From: Sphingobium sp052327305
Lineage (GTDB): Bacteria; Pseudomonadota; Alphaproteobacteria; Sphingomonadales; Sphingomonadaceae
NCBI RefSeq assembly: GCF_052327305.1
Contig: NZ_CP182486.1
Location: forward strand, 2,790,001 to 2,854,000
Reading direction: 5' to 3'
DNA length: 64,000 bases
In this document: in pieces, positions 1-8,866 of the stretch
Numbering within the stretch: the first letter of the stretch is position 1
Layout of the letters: each line of letters begins with the position of its first letter
Translations under genes and position numbers: made by a program
The notes under the pieces: generated by a model
Databases searched by the model: none
Seen by the model: the letters and a program-made list of their open reading frames with translations, nothing else
What the model was told of the DNA's origin: nothing

Positions 1-200
1 TGGCCGGCGCCACGACCGAGGTTGAAGACAGCGTCTCAGATCTGAAAAGCGCGCGGGAAGAGGCCGATCGTCAGGCCATCCGCCGGGCGTTGGCGCGTAC
101 TGGCGGCAATATTGCCGCCGCCGCCCGCGCGCTGGGCGTGAGCCGTCCGACGCTTTACGAACTCATCCGCAACTACGGGTTGCAAGCCCCTTCATCCTGA
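1..200 (+). CDS. NtrC-family response regulator, C-terminal end (PrsR-like), partial
   Basis: The window opens inside this gene; the frame with codons starting at base 3 runs to a TGA at 198-200. The 65 visible residues end in a Fis-type helix-turn-helix, with the segments GGNIAAAARALGVSRPTLYE and a short tail. A preceding LKSAREEADRQAIRRAL helix is typical of the linker before the Fis domain in sigma-54 activators. The combination strongly resembles the C-terminus of PrsR, the response regulator paired with the PrsK kinase near PEP-CTERM/exopolysaccharide loci. The receiver and AAA+ domains lie outside the window, so the subfamily call is inference. Another NtrC-type regulator is the main alternative. 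Confidence 0.7.
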   Translation, partial: AGATTEVEDSVSDLKSAREEADRQAIRRALARTGGNIAAAARALGVSRPTLYELIRNYGLQAPSS

Positions 201-236
201 GCGGCGTTGCGGAGGAACGTTTGTCCTCGTTCGCGT

Positions 237-584
237 TCAGGCTTCTTCCGTTTCGGCAAGGTCGCTCAGCGTAACGCCGACGCGCCGCATCTGATCGGCA
301 ACCGGTGGCCAGATTTGCGTGAGGAAGCGCTTTTTCTCCATCGTGCGAAGCCGGCGTGATGCGCCCTCGGCAACGAACATCCCCACGCCTCGACGAACGG
401 CGATGAGATCCTCGTCCTGAAAGCTCTGATAGGCTTTGGCGACCGTCAGCGGGTTCGCACCCTGTTGCGCGGCAAAGGCACGGACCGAGGGGAGCATGTC
501 GCCGTCGCCATAAGTGCCATCGAGGATGGAGCTGGCGATAATGTCGCGCAGGCGCAGATAAACGGGGCGGCTGTCGTCATGCAT
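237..584 (-). CDS. GntR-family transcriptional regulator, YtrA-type
   Basis: A 115-residue protein with an N-terminal winged helix of GntR type: PVYLRLRDIIASSILDGTYG followed by LPSVRAFAAQQGANPLTVAKAY and RGVGMFV. The short C-terminal helical tail, with no effector-binding FCD or UTRA domain, matches the small YtrA subfamily. YtrA regulators usually sit next to ABC transporter genes they repress; none is visible here, as the neighbours are a sigma-54 regulator end and a nitroreductase. A TATTAT hexamer on the minus strand just upstream of the start could be its -10. The regulated target is unknown. Confidence 0.85.
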   Translation of the reverse strand: MHDDSRPVYLRLRDIIASSILDGTYGDGDMLPSVRAFAAQQGANPLTVAKAYQSFQDEDLIAVRRGVGMFVAEGASRRLRTMEKKRFLTQIWPPVADQMRRVGVTLSDLAETEEA

Positions 585-663
585 AGTGCATCAGTGCCAT
601 AATACAGCGAACCGCGCAATCGTTGCTTTGTCCCCGTCGTCTAAGAGCGGGGCAGGACGTGCG

Positions 664-1239
664 TCAGGCGCTCCAGACCGAGCAGATCTCGTTCAGCGTG
701 GGGCGCGGCCGCTCCTCCAGATCCCGGCGGGGCGTACCGATGAAGACGAAGCCCGCGATCCGCTCATCTGGCCCACCAAAAGCGTCACGCACTGCCTCGC
801 TATAGGCCGGCCACCCCGTGAGCCACCCGCCGGCGAAGCCCGCCGCATGAACTGCGTGCAACAGGTTCATCGTTGCCGCGCCGACCGACAATTCCTGTTC
901 CCAGACCGGAATCTTGGAAGGGCGGGGGGCGAACATCACGACGACGAGAGCGGGCGCCTGCCGCGCAAACTGCTCCATCGCCTCGATCTCAAGGCGCCCG
1001 GCCTCCGGCTTTTCAGCTCGATATGCGGAGGTGAGCAGAGCGGCCAGCGCATCGCGCCGGTCCTCGGGGATGATGACGAACCGCCAGGGCGCAAGCTTGC
1101 CATGATCGGGCGTACGCGCGGCAATTGCCACCATATCCCGCAACTGCTCCAGCGCCGGCCCGGGCGCGACGAGGTCGCGCGGCTTGGCCGATCGGCGGCT
1201 GACGAGATAAGCGGCAAGGGAAGAGAGATTGTTAAACAT
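664..1239 (-). CDS. Nitroreductase family protein (YdjA-like)
   Basis: A 191-residue flavoprotein of the nitroreductase fold. The N-terminal RRSAKPRDL segment corresponds to the FMN-phosphate-binding arginines of the family, PDHGKLAPWRFVII is the hallmark second motif, and GGWLTGW plus FIGTP lie where the family completes the FMN site. The short length and the A-RTPDHGK sequence favour the YdjA branch over NfsB. Likely an FMN- and NAD(P)H-dependent cytoplasmic reductase of unknown substrate. It stands alone on the minus strand, convergent with nothing and divergent from the POT transporter. Confidence 0.85.
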   Translation of the reverse strand: MFNNLSSLAAYLVSRRSAKPRDLVAPGPALEQLRDMVAIAARTPDHGKLAPWRFVIIPEDRRDALAALLTSAYRAEKPEAGRLEIEAMEQFARQAPALVVVMFAPRPSKIPVWEQELSVGAATMNLLHAVHAAGFAGGWLTGWPAYSEAVRDAFGGPDERIAGFVFIGTPRRDLEERPRPTLNEICSVWSA

Positions 1240-1383
1240 GGCGCTTCAGTAACTTGTGGCCGCCCGTCCGCCAAGCGCTGCTCTGCGCAACATTGTTCTT
1301 CACACGCGCAAACAAATCTCTAGTTTCGCCCGATCAATGTGGCCCCGCCGGAGCTTAGGCGCGGCGCCCGGACAGGAGTCGAT

Positions 1384-2910
1384 ATGGCCACCATTCCCGC
1401 AATTGCGCTTGGCGCGCTTGTGGTGCTGCTTGTAGGCGGCGCCCTTGGCGTTTCGAGCAAAAAGCCTGAGTTTCTCGGGCACCCCAAGGGCCTTTACGTT
1501 CTGTTTTTCGCGGAAATGTGGGAGCGCTTTTCCTATTACGGCATGCGGGCGCTGCTCATCTTCTATCTTACCAAGCATTGGCTCTTTGCCGATGGGCAAG
1601 CGAACTTCATCTATGGCGCCTATACTGCCCTCGTCTACATCACGCCGGTGCTGGGCGGCTATCTGGCGGATCGCTACCTTGGCCAATATAAAGCCGTTCT
1701 GTTCGGCGCGCTGGTGCTCACAGCGGGCCATACGCTCATGGCCTTCGAGGGGACGGGCGGTCAGAGCGATCCCACGATCAATATCTTTTGGCTGGCGCTT
1801 GCCTGTATCGTGGTGGGCTCCGGCTTCCTGAAGGCCAATATCTCGGTGATCGTTGGCCAGCTTTACGGGCTCACCGATACCCGGCGGGACGGCGCCTATA
1901 CGATCTTCTACATCGGCATCAACGTGGGCGGAGCATTGGGCGTCATTCTCGCCGGCTGGCTGGGCGAGACCTATGGCTGGAGCTACGGCTTTGGCGCGGC
2001 GGGCCTTGGTATGCTTCTGGGGGCTCTGGTTTTCGTGATCGGCAAACCATTGCTCAACGGCAATGGCGAACCTCCGATCGCGCTCTCAAAGGTTAGGGAA
2101 TGGGCGATTTATGCCATCGGTCTGGCGTCGATCGCGATCATCTGGGTGCTCGTCCAGTATCAGGATGTCATTCAGGATCTTCTGCTCGTGTCCGGCATCG
2201 CGTTGCTCGGCTATGTGCTCTACTGCGCCTTTCGGCTGGAGCCCCATGCGCGAGACCGGATGTTCGCCATCCTCTTCCTGATCGCGCTCAACCCGATTTT
2301 CTGGGGCCTTTTTGAGCAGGCGGGGGGTAGCCTCAACCTATATACCGATCGCTACGTGGACCGCGGCGGCGTGCCGGCGTCGCTCTTCCAGTCGATCAAT
2401 TCGCTCTACATCATCCTGCTTGGCTCGCTGTTCGCCTGGTTGTGGATTGCGTTGGGTAAGCGGGGGCTGGAGCCCTCAGCGCCAGCCAAGTTCGGCCTGG
2501 CCCTTGTGCAGGTCGGCGTCGGCTTTCTGGTCTTCGTCTGGGGCGCGCGGTCCGTAGGGCCGGATGCCCTGACCCCGGTATTCTTCGTTTTCATGATCTA
2601 CCTGCTGCACACCACGGGCGAGCTGTGCCTCTCCCCCGTGGGCCTCTCCGCCATGAACAGGCTGGCGCCCAAGCATCTGGCGAGCCTCATCATGGGGGCA
2701 TGGTTCTATATGACCGCCGTAGGCAACTTCGTGGCGGGCAAGATCGGCGAAGCAACCGGCGGCCATGACGGCGAGATGACCAAGGAGGCCACTCTTGCGA
2801 TCTATTCGACGATTGGCTGGTGGACCGTGGCTGTCGCGGTTGTGGTCCTGATCGTATCGCCGCTCATCACGCGCTTGATGCATCTCGATACGCTCAAGGA
2901 TGTGAAATAG
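1384..2910 (+). CDS. POT/PTR-family proton-dependent oligopeptide transporter
   Basis: A 508-residue integral membrane protein of the MFS/POT family that imports di- and tripeptides with protons. The ExxERFxYYG signature of proton coupling is present as EMWERFSYYG, followed by MRALLIFYLT; the FYxxINxG-type second POT motif appears as TIFYIGINVG. About 14 hydrophobic segments are visible. The open frame extends 45 bases further upstream, but ATG 1384 has an AGGAG seven bases before it, and the first membrane segment follows at once. It is monocistronic or leads into glmM 87 bases downstream. Confidence 0.93.
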   Translation: MATIPAIALGALVVLLVGGALGVSSKKPEFLGHPKGLYVLFFAEMWERFSYYGMRALLIFYLTKHWLFADGQANFIYGAYTALVYITPVLGGYLADRYLGQYKAVLFGALVLTAGHTLMAFEGTGGQSDPTINIFWLALACIVVGSGFLKANISVIVGQLYGLTDTRRDGAYTIFYIGINVGGALGVILAGWLGETYGWSYGFGAAGLGMLLGALVFVIGKPLLNGNGEPPIALSKVREWAIYAIGLASIAIIWVLVQYQDVIQDLLLVSGIALLGYVLYCAFRLEPHARDRMFAILFLIALNPIFWGLFEQAGGSLNLYTDRYVDRGGVPASLFQSINSLYIILLGSLFAWLWIALGKRGLEPSAPAKFGLALVQVGVGFLVFVWGARSVGPDALTPVFFVFMIYLLHTTGELCLSPVGLSAMNRLAPKHLASLIMGAWFYMTAVGNFVAGKIGEATGGHDGEMTKEATLAIYSTIGWWTVAVAVVVLIVSPLITRLMHLDTLKDVK

Positions 2911-2997
2911 CGCAAGGCGGTCAGTTGGCTGCAACTTCGCAAGGGGGAGGGCGTGCTCTCCTCCAAGCTTCCGAGTTCACGATCCAGGATGAAGTTC

Positions 2998-4338
2998 ATG
3001 ACCAGACGTTTTTTCGGCACGGACGGTATCCGTGGCCGCACCAACCACTCACCGATGACTGCCGAAATGGCGATGCGCGTGGGCATGGCCGCAGGGCGCC
3101 ATTTTCTGCGCGGCCATCACCGCCATCGGGTCGTCATCGGCAAGGATACGCGTCTCTCGGGCTATATGATCGAGAATGCGCTGGTGGCGGGGTTCACCAG
3201 CGTGGGCATGGACGTGGTGCAGTTCGGCCCGATCCCGACTCCCGCCGTGGCGATGCTTGCTGCATCGATGCGGGCCGACCTGGGCGTCATGATCTCAGCC
3301 AGTCACAATCCCTATTATGACAATGGCATCAAGCTCTTCGGGCCAGATGGCTACAAGCTCTCGGATGAAGACGAGTTGCGGATCGAAGCGCTTATCGGCG
3401 GCGATGTTCCGCTCGCGGATTCCCCGGCGATCGGACGGGCAAGGCGCGTGGAGGATGGGCGCGGGCGCTATATCCACGCGGTCAAATCGACCTTTCCGTC
3501 GCATCTGCGGCTCGACGGTCTCAAGGTGGTGGTCGATTGCGCTAACGGCGCGGCCTACCAGACCGCTCCCGCCACGCTTTGGGAGCTTGGCGCGGAACTG
3601 GTGACGCTGGGCGTTGATCCCAATGGCACGAATATCAACGAAGCATGCGGATCGACCTCGCCGCAGCTCCTTCAGGAGACGGTCATTGCTTCAGGCGCAG
3701 ACATCGGCATCGCGCTGGATGGCGACGCTGACCGGCTGATCCTCGTCGACGAGACCGGCACGATCATCGACGGCGATCAGATCATGGCATTGATCGGCTC
3801 GGACTGGGCGCGCCGCGGCGTCCTGCGGGGCGGAGCCGTCGTCGCCACGGTCATGTCCAATCTCGGCCTTGAGCGCATGCTCGAAGGGCAGGGCATCGGC
3901 CTTCTGCGCACGAAAGTGGGCGACCGCTACGTGCTGGAGGCAATGCGGCGGGGCGGACATAATGTGGGGGGCGAGCAATCCGGTCACATGATCCTCTCCG
4001 ATTATGCCACCACAGGCGACGGCACGATCGCGGCGTTGCAGGTTCTTGCCGCGCTGGTGGAGAGCGGCAAACCCGCGAGCGAAGTGCTCCGGCAGTTCGA
4101 GCCGGTGCCGCAACTGCTGAAGAACGTCCGCTTCTCGGGTGGAAAGCCGCTGGAGACGCAGAGCGTTAAGGCAGTGATTGCCGATGCAGAGAAGGAGCTG
4201 GCCGGGAGCGGTCGTCTGGTGATCCGTCCCTCCGGTACCGAGCCGGTTATCCGTGTCATGGCCGAGGGCGACCGGGAGGAGCAGGTCAAGGCAGTGGTGG
4301 AGCGCATTTGCGCGGCGGTGGCCGAGGCGGCGGCCTGA
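2998..4338 (+). CDS. glmM: Phosphoglucosamine mutase
   Basis: Converts glucosamine-6-phosphate to glucosamine-1-phosphate, en route to UDP-GlcNAc for peptidoglycan and lipopolysaccharide. A full-length 446-residue alpha-D-phosphohexomutase with RFFGTDGIRG at the N-terminus, the catalytic phosphoserine loop ISASHNPYYDNGIKLFG, the metal-binding DGDADR loop, the sugar-binding GGEQSGH motif and the phosphate-binding RPSGTEPVIRVM near the C-terminus. ATG 2998 is preferred over ATG 2989 because AGGA lies eight bases before it and homologues begin directly with the RFFGTDGIRG segment. The UDP-GlcNAc it helps supply may feed the epimerase gene at 8.9 kb. Confidence 0.96.
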   Translation: MTRRFFGTDGIRGRTNHSPMTAEMAMRVGMAAGRHFLRGHHRHRVVIGKDTRLSGYMIENALVAGFTSVGMDVVQFGPIPTPAVAMLAASMRADLGVMISASHNPYYDNGIKLFGPDGYKLSDEDELRIEALIGGDVPLADSPAIGRARRVEDGRGRYIHAVKSTFPSHLRLDGLKVVVDCANGAAYQTAPATLWELGAELVTLGVDPNGTNINEACGSTSPQLLQETVIASGADIGIALDGDADRLILVDETGTIIDGDQIMALIGSDWARRGVLRGGAVVATVMSNLGLERMLEGQGIGLLRTKVGDRYVLEAMRRGGHNVGGEQSGHMILSDYATTGDGTIAALQVLAALVESGKPASEVLRQFEPVPQLLKNVRFSGGKPLETQSVKAVIADAEKELAGSGRLVIRPSGTEPVIRVMAEGDREEQVKAVVERICAAVAEAAA

Positions 4339-4557
4339 CGGCGTTTTCACGCTGTCCTACAATATGCCGTTCATGGAATGCTGATGCGATGATACTTCCG
4401 TGCCCTTCCCGCCGCGCGCGTTCTCTCTATGCGGCAGGTCCATTGGAAAGGCGGAAGTTGACAGAACGTAGCGTCAACTTTGGCAACTTCCGGGCGGTCC
4501 TTGCCAGACAGAGCCCAAACGAGCGGCGCGTGGCGCAAGACTATCAGGAGGTCATTC

Positions 4558-4785
4558 ATGCTTGAAATGCGACCCGACTGCGAGCGCTGCGGCGTCGATC
4601 TGCCCGCCGATGAGGGTGGGGCGTTCATTTGTTCGTTCGAGTGCACGTTCTGCGCCGAATGCGCGGACGAACTCGATGAGATCTGTCCCAATTGCGGGGG
4701 CGAACTGATCGACCGTCCGGCCCGCGTCGGTGAAGCGCTCAAGCGCAATCCAGCATCGACGAAACGCCATTTCCGCAAAAACTGA
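4558..4785 (+). CDS. DUF1272 zinc-ribbon-like small protein
   Basis: A 75-residue protein matching the DUF1272 family. It carries paired cysteines CERC, CTFCAEC and CPNCGGEL, with the segment LEMRPDCERC at the start, so a small zinc-binding fold is expected. A strong AGGAGG lies 7 bases before ATG 4558, which fixes the start within a longer open frame. The function of the family is unknown. The gene lies between glmM and thiD in the same direction with 219 bases upstream in which no other gene was seen. Confidence 0.88.
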   Translation: MLEMRPDCERCGVDLPADEGGAFICSFECTFCAECADELDEICPNCGGELIDRPARVGEALKRNPASTKRHFRKN

Positions 4786-4846
4786 TCAAAAGGGTCATGC
4801 ATCGGAGGCCTCGACTTGCTGTGCCCGTGACGGCAAAGGACTCTTT

Positions 4847-5617
4847 ATGACCATCCCCCGCATCCTCATCATCGCCGGCTCGGACTCGGGCGGCGGTGCC
4901 GGCATCCAGGCGGACATCAAGACCGTGACCATGCTGGGCGGTCATGCGATGACGGCTATTACCGCGATCACGGCACAGAACACGCAGGGCGTCCAGGGCA
5001 TTCACCTGATCCCGACCGAGATGGTGCTGCAGCAGATCGACAGCGTCGTGAGCGATATCGGCGTGGACGCTGTCAAGATTGGCATGATCGGCTCAGCGGA
5101 GACGGCGCTGGCGGTGGCGGAGCGGCTGGAAACGATCAATGCACCGCTCGTACTCGATCCTGTGATGGTTTCGACCAGCGGTGGCGCGCTGGCTGATGCC
5201 GCCGCGATTGAGGCTATGCACGCCCTCATGGATTGGGCTTTTCTCACCACACCAAATCTGCCCGAGCTTGAGGCGCTGGGTGGCGAAGCCGCCCTCACGG
5301 CACGCGGAGAGATCCTGCTCATAAAGGGCGGCCACCGCGACGGGCCGACCATCGTCGATCGACTGGTCGGGCTGGAAGGCGAGATTGCCCGCTGGGAGGA
5401 TGAGCGGATCGACAGTGAAGACACGCATGGCACTGGCTGCACATTGGCCAGCGCGATCGCGACCGGACTGGGCGAGGGACTCGACCTGCCAGAAGCCATC
5501 GCCCGCGCCCGGCTGTTCGTCCGCGCGGCGATCGGGGCTGCTCCGGGCCTTGGTCTTGGTCATGGGCCGCTGGGGCATCAGGCGGTTGACGTGAATGCGC
5601 TGGGGCGCGTTCGATGA
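4847..5617 (+). CDS. thiD: Hydroxymethylpyrimidine / phosphomethylpyrimidine kinase
   Basis: Phosphorylates HMP and HMP-phosphate for thiamine synthesis or salvage. The 256 residues show the ribokinase-like fold: AGSDSGGGAGIQADIKT near the N-terminus, ALVLDPVMVSTSG-like central segment (PLVLDPVMVSTSGG) and the anion-hole/catalytic motif DTHGTGCTLASAIA. ATG 4847 has AAGGA six bases upstream; the longer frame is discarded. The stop overlaps the start of rnhB by four bases (ATGA), so the two are translationally coupled. No TPP riboswitch was recognised upstream. Confidence 0.95.
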   Translation: MTIPRILIIAGSDSGGGAGIQADIKTVTMLGGHAMTAITAITAQNTQGVQGIHLIPTEMVLQQIDSVVSDIGVDAVKIGMIGSAETALAVAERLETINAPLVLDPVMVSTSGGALADAAAIEAMHALMDWAFLTTPNLPELEALGGEAALTARGEILLIKGGHRDGPTIVDRLVGLEGEIARWEDERIDSEDTHGTGCTLASAIATGLGEGLDLPEAIARARLFVRAAIGAAPGLGLGHGPLGHQAVDVNALGRVR

Positions 5618-6207
5618 TCGCAGGTGTCGATGAAGCCGGTCGCGGGCCACTTGCCGGCCCCGTGGTGGCGGCTGCGGTCGTGCTGTGTAAGCCACGGCCT
5701 TCGGGACTTGACGATTCCAAGAAGCTGACGCCCGAGCGCCGCGCAGTGCTGGAAGCCACGATCAAGCGCCGCTGTCAATGGGGTGTCGGCGTTGTCGAGG
5801 TGGCGGAGATCGACCGGCTCAACATTTTCGGCGCGACGATGCTCGCGATGACCCTCGCGGTGGAGGCGCTTTGCGCGAAGATCGGCTGCGATCCTTTGGA
5901 AGTGCTGATCGACGGTAATCTGACGCCGCAGGGCCGTCGCCCGGAGTGGCGCTGGGGCGCGCGAGCGATTGGCGGCGGGGACGCCATAGAGCCCTGCATC
6001 TCGGCTGCGTCGATCATTGCCAAGGAGCATCGCGACGCCCTGATGCGGCGGGCCGCGCTCGATCATCCCCAATATGGGTGGGATCGCAACAAGGGCTATG
6101 GCACGCCGGACCACCTCGCTGCCTTGCGCACCCATGGTCCCACTCCGCTGCATCGTCGCAGCTTCGCGCCGGTAGCCCAAATGGCCCTTCCGGGGCTCGT
6201 GGGCTGA
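5614..6207 (+). CDS. rnhB: Ribonuclease HII
   Basis: Removes RNA from RNA-DNA hybrids, including single ribonucleotides misincorporated in DNA. The 197-residue protein starts with the catalytic GVDEAGRGPLAGPVVAAAVV, in which the DEAGRG aspartate and glutamate are metal ligands; DSKKLTPERR and AASIIAKEHRD supply further active-site residues, and YGWDRNKGYGT is the typical late motif. It is coupled to thiD by an ATGA overlap. The next gene on the same strand is ccrM, after a 222-base region rich in GANTC. Confidence 0.96.
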   Translation: MIAGVDEAGRGPLAGPVVAAAVVLCKPRPSGLDDSKKLTPERRAVLEATIKRRCQWGVGVVEVAEIDRLNIFGATMLAMTLAVEALCAKIGCDPLEVLIDGNLTPQGRRPEWRWGARAIGGGDAIEPCISAASIIAKEHRDALMRRAALDHPQYGWDRNKGYGTPDHLAALRTHGPTPLHRRSFAPVAQMALPGLVG

Positions 6208-6242
6208 GGGAAGAGAAAAAATTTCACTGCGTTCGTTCAGAT

Positions 6243-6395
6243 GAGTCTTCAGAGCAACACCACAAGATATTGAGTCTCCGTGATTCTTCGCTCCACCATT
6301 TCTGGCGTGGGACTCGTTTCGTTCTCTGATCGCCTCGTGCCGCAATACCTCGCTCGCAAATCTTACCACGCTTGACGGCGGACTCCGCGGGACTC
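6243..6395 (+). promoter_or_regulatory. Cluster of six GANTC methylation sites upstream of ccrM
   Basis: GANTC, the CcrM recognition sequence, begins at 6243, 6272, 6282, 6311, 6381 and 6391. Fewer than one would be expected by chance in this 222-base region. Spacings are 29, 10, 29, 70 and 10 bases. A TTGACG hexamer at 6372-6377 could be a -35; the last two sites would then lie just downstream of it, in the spacer. That is where GcrA/CcrM-controlled promoters in Caulobacter carry their methylated site. No TTAA-N7-TTAA CtrA box was seen here. Methylation-dependent autoregulation is inference. Confidence 0.6.
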
Positions 6396-6429
6396 ACCGT
6401 GGCCTGAGAAGATCAGGGAGTGTTTCTAA

Positions 6430-7572
6430 ATGGGGGTTATCGAGCGGATTGGGGGCGCTGCTGTTCGCACTCGCGGCGCTGTTCAGCCGAAGGCGATCGT
6501 CGATCTGCCGCTGGATCAGCTGATCCGCGACGACTGTATTGCAGCGATGCGGGCCTTGCCTGATGCGTCGATCGACATGGTCTTCGCCGACCCGCCTTAT
6601 AATCTCCAGCTTGGCGGCGATCTGAATCGGCCCGATGGCAGCCATGTCGACGCAGTCACCGACGACTGGGACAAGTTTGACAGCTTCGCGGCTTATGACA
6701 GCTTCACGCGGGCGTGGCTAGCCGAGGCGCGGCGTATCCTGAAGCCCGCCGGCACCATCTGGGTGATCGGCAGCTATCACAACATCTTCCGTGTCGGCAC
6801 GGCAATGCAGGATGCAGGCTTCTGGATCCTGAACGACATCGTGTGGCGCAAGGCGAACCCGATGCCGAATTTCAAGGGCACGCGCTTCACCAATGCGCAT
6901 GAGACGCTGATCTGGGCGAGCCAAGGCGAGAAGGCGCGCTACACATTCAACTATCGCTCGATGAAGACCTTGAACGACGAGTTGCAGATGCGGTCGGACT
7001 GGGTGCTGCCGATCTGCGGTGGGCAGGAAAGACTGAAGCGGGGTGGACATAAGGCGCACCCCACGCAGAAGCCGGAAGCGCTGCTCTACCGCGTGCTGCT
7101 TTCCTGCACCAAGCCCGGAGATGTGGTGCTTGATCCCTTCTTCGGGACTGGCACGACAGGCGCGGTCGCCCGCCGTCTTGGTCGTCGCTGGATCGGCATC
7201 GAGCGCGAGCCCGCTTATTGCGAGGTCGCGCTGGAAAGGATCGCGGCTGCGCTCCCCCTGGACGAGAGCGCGCTCGAAATCATGCAGTCGGCCAAGAGCC
7301 AGCCCCGCGTCGCGTTCGGCACGCTGGTGGAAACCGGCATGATCGCCGCAGGATCGGTCCTGACTGACGCCAAGCGGCGCTGGCAGGCACGGGTTCGCAT
7401 CGACGGCTCGCTGGAATGTGGAACGGAGAAGGGGTCCATTCACCGTCTTGGCGCCACACTTCAGGGTGCACCCTCCTGCAATGGCTGGACATTCTGGCAT
7501 CTTGAAAGCGAGGGGAAGCTCAGCCCGATCGATTCCGTCCGTCAGACATATTTGCTGGCGACCGAGCCATGA
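6430..7572 (+). CDS. ccrM: Cell-cycle adenine-N6 DNA methyltransferase, GANTC-specific (CcrM)
   Basis: Methylates adenine in GANTC and couples gene expression to replication in alphaproteobacteria. The 380-residue beta-class enzyme has the catalytic motif IV as DPPYNLQLGG (about residues 55-64) and the SAM-binding motif as DPFFGTGTTGAVARRLGRRW with GIERE after it. The C-terminal 90 residues form the extra domain typical of CcrM and absent from restriction-type relatives, ending in TFWHLESEGKLSPIDSVR. An AGGGAG lies about nine bases before the ATG. No restriction endonuclease gene is adjacent, as expected for an orphan methyltransferase. Confidence 0.95.
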   Translation: MGVIERIGGAAVRTRGAVQPKAIVDLPLDQLIRDDCIAAMRALPDASIDMVFADPPYNLQLGGDLNRPDGSHVDAVTDDWDKFDSFAAYDSFTRAWLAEARRILKPAGTIWVIGSYHNIFRVGTAMQDAGFWILNDIVWRKANPMPNFKGTRFTNAHETLIWASQGEKARYTFNYRSMKTLNDELQMRSDWVLPICGGQERLKRGGHKAHPTQKPEALLYRVLLSCTKPGDVVLDPFFGTGTTGAVARRLGRRWIGIEREPAYCEVALERIAAALPLDESALEIMQSAKSQPRVAFGTLVETGMIAAGSVLTDAKRRWQARVRIDGSLECGTEKGSIHRLGATLQGAPSCNGWTFWHLESEGKLSPIDSVRQTYLLATEP

Positions 7573-7586
7573 GACTTTCATTGTTT

Positions 7587-7646
7587 TTGCCGCGCCCCAC
7601 ACGCGGCAATAAGCCGGGGCGACGCCCGACCAATTGTCGCCCCGGC
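7587..7646. repeat. Two adjacent perfect hairpins between ccrM and folP
   Basis: The first inverted repeat pairs TTGCCGCG (7587-7594) with 7602-7609 around a 7-base loop. The second pairs GCCGGGGCGAC (7613-7623) with 7636-7646 around a 12-base loop. Neither is followed by a T-tract on either strand, so they are not classical intrinsic terminators. They may block 3' decay or assist factor-dependent termination of ccrM. The rest of the 149-base gap holds nothing recognisable. Confidence 0.5.
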
Positions 7647-7721
7647 ACGCTTCATCACGGATAGGCAAGGTCTAATGCGCATCGTGGCCATCCCTGCATC
7701 CGGCGAACGGAAGCGACTATT

Positions 7722-8861
7722 ATGATGTCGTCCGCGCCTCCGGGGGATGTCCGGCTCTATCTTCGTCCCGTCTGGTTCATCGACTCACCTGTCGGTGTGG
7801 ACGAGAGCGAGGTTATGCGGCTGGCCGGGACGCTGCTCTGGTTTCAGGCCGTCGAGGCACGCTGGGTCGGACCCGGCATTTCGAAGCGCGCGGTCGTTCC
7901 CTTGCGTGACGTGAAGGACTGGGTTGCAGCGCTACCCGATGTTCATGCCTCGCGCGCGCAAGTGCTGCTTGCCCGACTCAGCGCTCCTCGCCCCGCCATG
8001 AACATCTCTGCGCGGACCTTGCGGCTCGATACCCCGCAAGTGATGGGCATCCTCAACATGACACCCGACAGCTTCTCCGATGGTGGCAAGCACAGCGGCG
8101 ACGCCGACGCGGCGGCGGACGCCGGTTTTGCAATGCATGTCGCGGGTGCGGGCATGATCGACGTAGGCGGGGAATCGACACGGCCTGGCGCTGAACCCGT
8201 CTGGGAAGGTGATGAGATTGCGCGGGTCGTGCCAGTGATCGAAAGGCTTGCCAAGGCAGACGTGATCGTCTCGGTGGATACGCGCAAGGCATCCGTTATG
8301 GAAGCGGCGCTGGCGGCGGGCGCCGGGATCGTCAACGACGTCTCCGGGCTTACCCATGATCCCCGAGCCATGGACGTCGTCGCAGCATCTGCTTGTCTCG
8401 TTGCCTTGATGCACAGCCCCTCTCCAGGCGAAGACCCTCATGGCGGGCGGACGGCCTATGCCGGACAGGCGGGCGCATGGCTCACCGGTGTCATCTTCGA
8501 CTGGCTCGAAGCGCGGATAGAGGCGTGCGTAGCGGCAGGAATCGATCGCGCGCGGATCATCGTCGATCCGGGTATCGGCTTCGGAAAAGCCCTGGCGGAC
8601 GACACCGCGATCATCAACACGCTCACCTTGTTCCATGGCCTTGGCGTGCCGCTGCTTTTCGGCGCAAGTCGCAAGCGTATCGTGGGCGCACTCTCCAACG
8701 AAGCGAAGGTGAGCGAACGGCTTGGCGGTTCGCTGGCTTTGGCCATGACCGCGTTTGGCGCCGGGGCGCAGATCGTCCGGGTTCACGATGTGCCGGAGAC
8801 AGTGCAGGTCGCCCGTGTCTGGCGCGGCTTGCGCGACGCGGCACTCGTCGCGGTCGGCTAA
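7722..8861 (+). CDS. folP: Dihydropteroate synthase with N-terminal extension
   Basis: Condenses p-aminobenzoate with dihydropterin pyrophosphate in folate synthesis. The catalytic TIM-barrel starts near residue 108 with MGILNMTPDSFSDGG, followed by DVGGESTRPGA, the SVDTRK motif, IVNDVSGL, and GASRKR for pterin/phosphate binding. The 379-residue length exceeds the usual roughly 280 residues because about 100 residues precede the barrel, starting PGDVRLYLRPVWF; I recall such extensions in sphingomonad FolP, but their role is not known to me. A GGAAG precedes the tandem ATG codons at 7722/7725. Confidence 0.93.
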   Translation: MMSSAPPGDVRLYLRPVWFIDSPVGVDESEVMRLAGTLLWFQAVEARWVGPGISKRAVVPLRDVKDWVAALPDVHASRAQVLLARLSAPRPAMNISARTLRLDTPQVMGILNMTPDSFSDGGKHSGDADAAADAGFAMHVAGAGMIDVGGESTRPGAEPVWEGDEIARVVPVIERLAKADVIVSVDTRKASVMEAALAAGAGIVNDVSGLTHDPRAMDVVAASACLVALMHSPSPGEDPHGGRTAYAGQAGAWLTGVIFDWLEARIEACVAAGIDRARIIVDPGIGFGKALADDTAIINTLTLFHGLGVPLLFGASRKRIVGALSNEAKVSERLGGSLALAMTAFGAGAQIVRVHDVPETVQVARVWRGLRDAALVAVG

Positions 8862-8866
8862 GCTCC

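Noticed and set aside
586..1323. 245-codon open frame on + across the nitroreductase gene
   Set aside because: It is the antisense shadow of a well-conserved nitroreductase, rich in Arg and His, with no ribosome site.
4339..4557. Possible gene or riboswitch before the DUF1272 gene
   Set aside because: The open frames there have no ribosome site and no conserved RNA fold was recognised.
7587..7646. Double hairpin after ccrM as an intrinsic terminator
   Set aside because: No T-run follows on either strand; kept only as inverted repeats.
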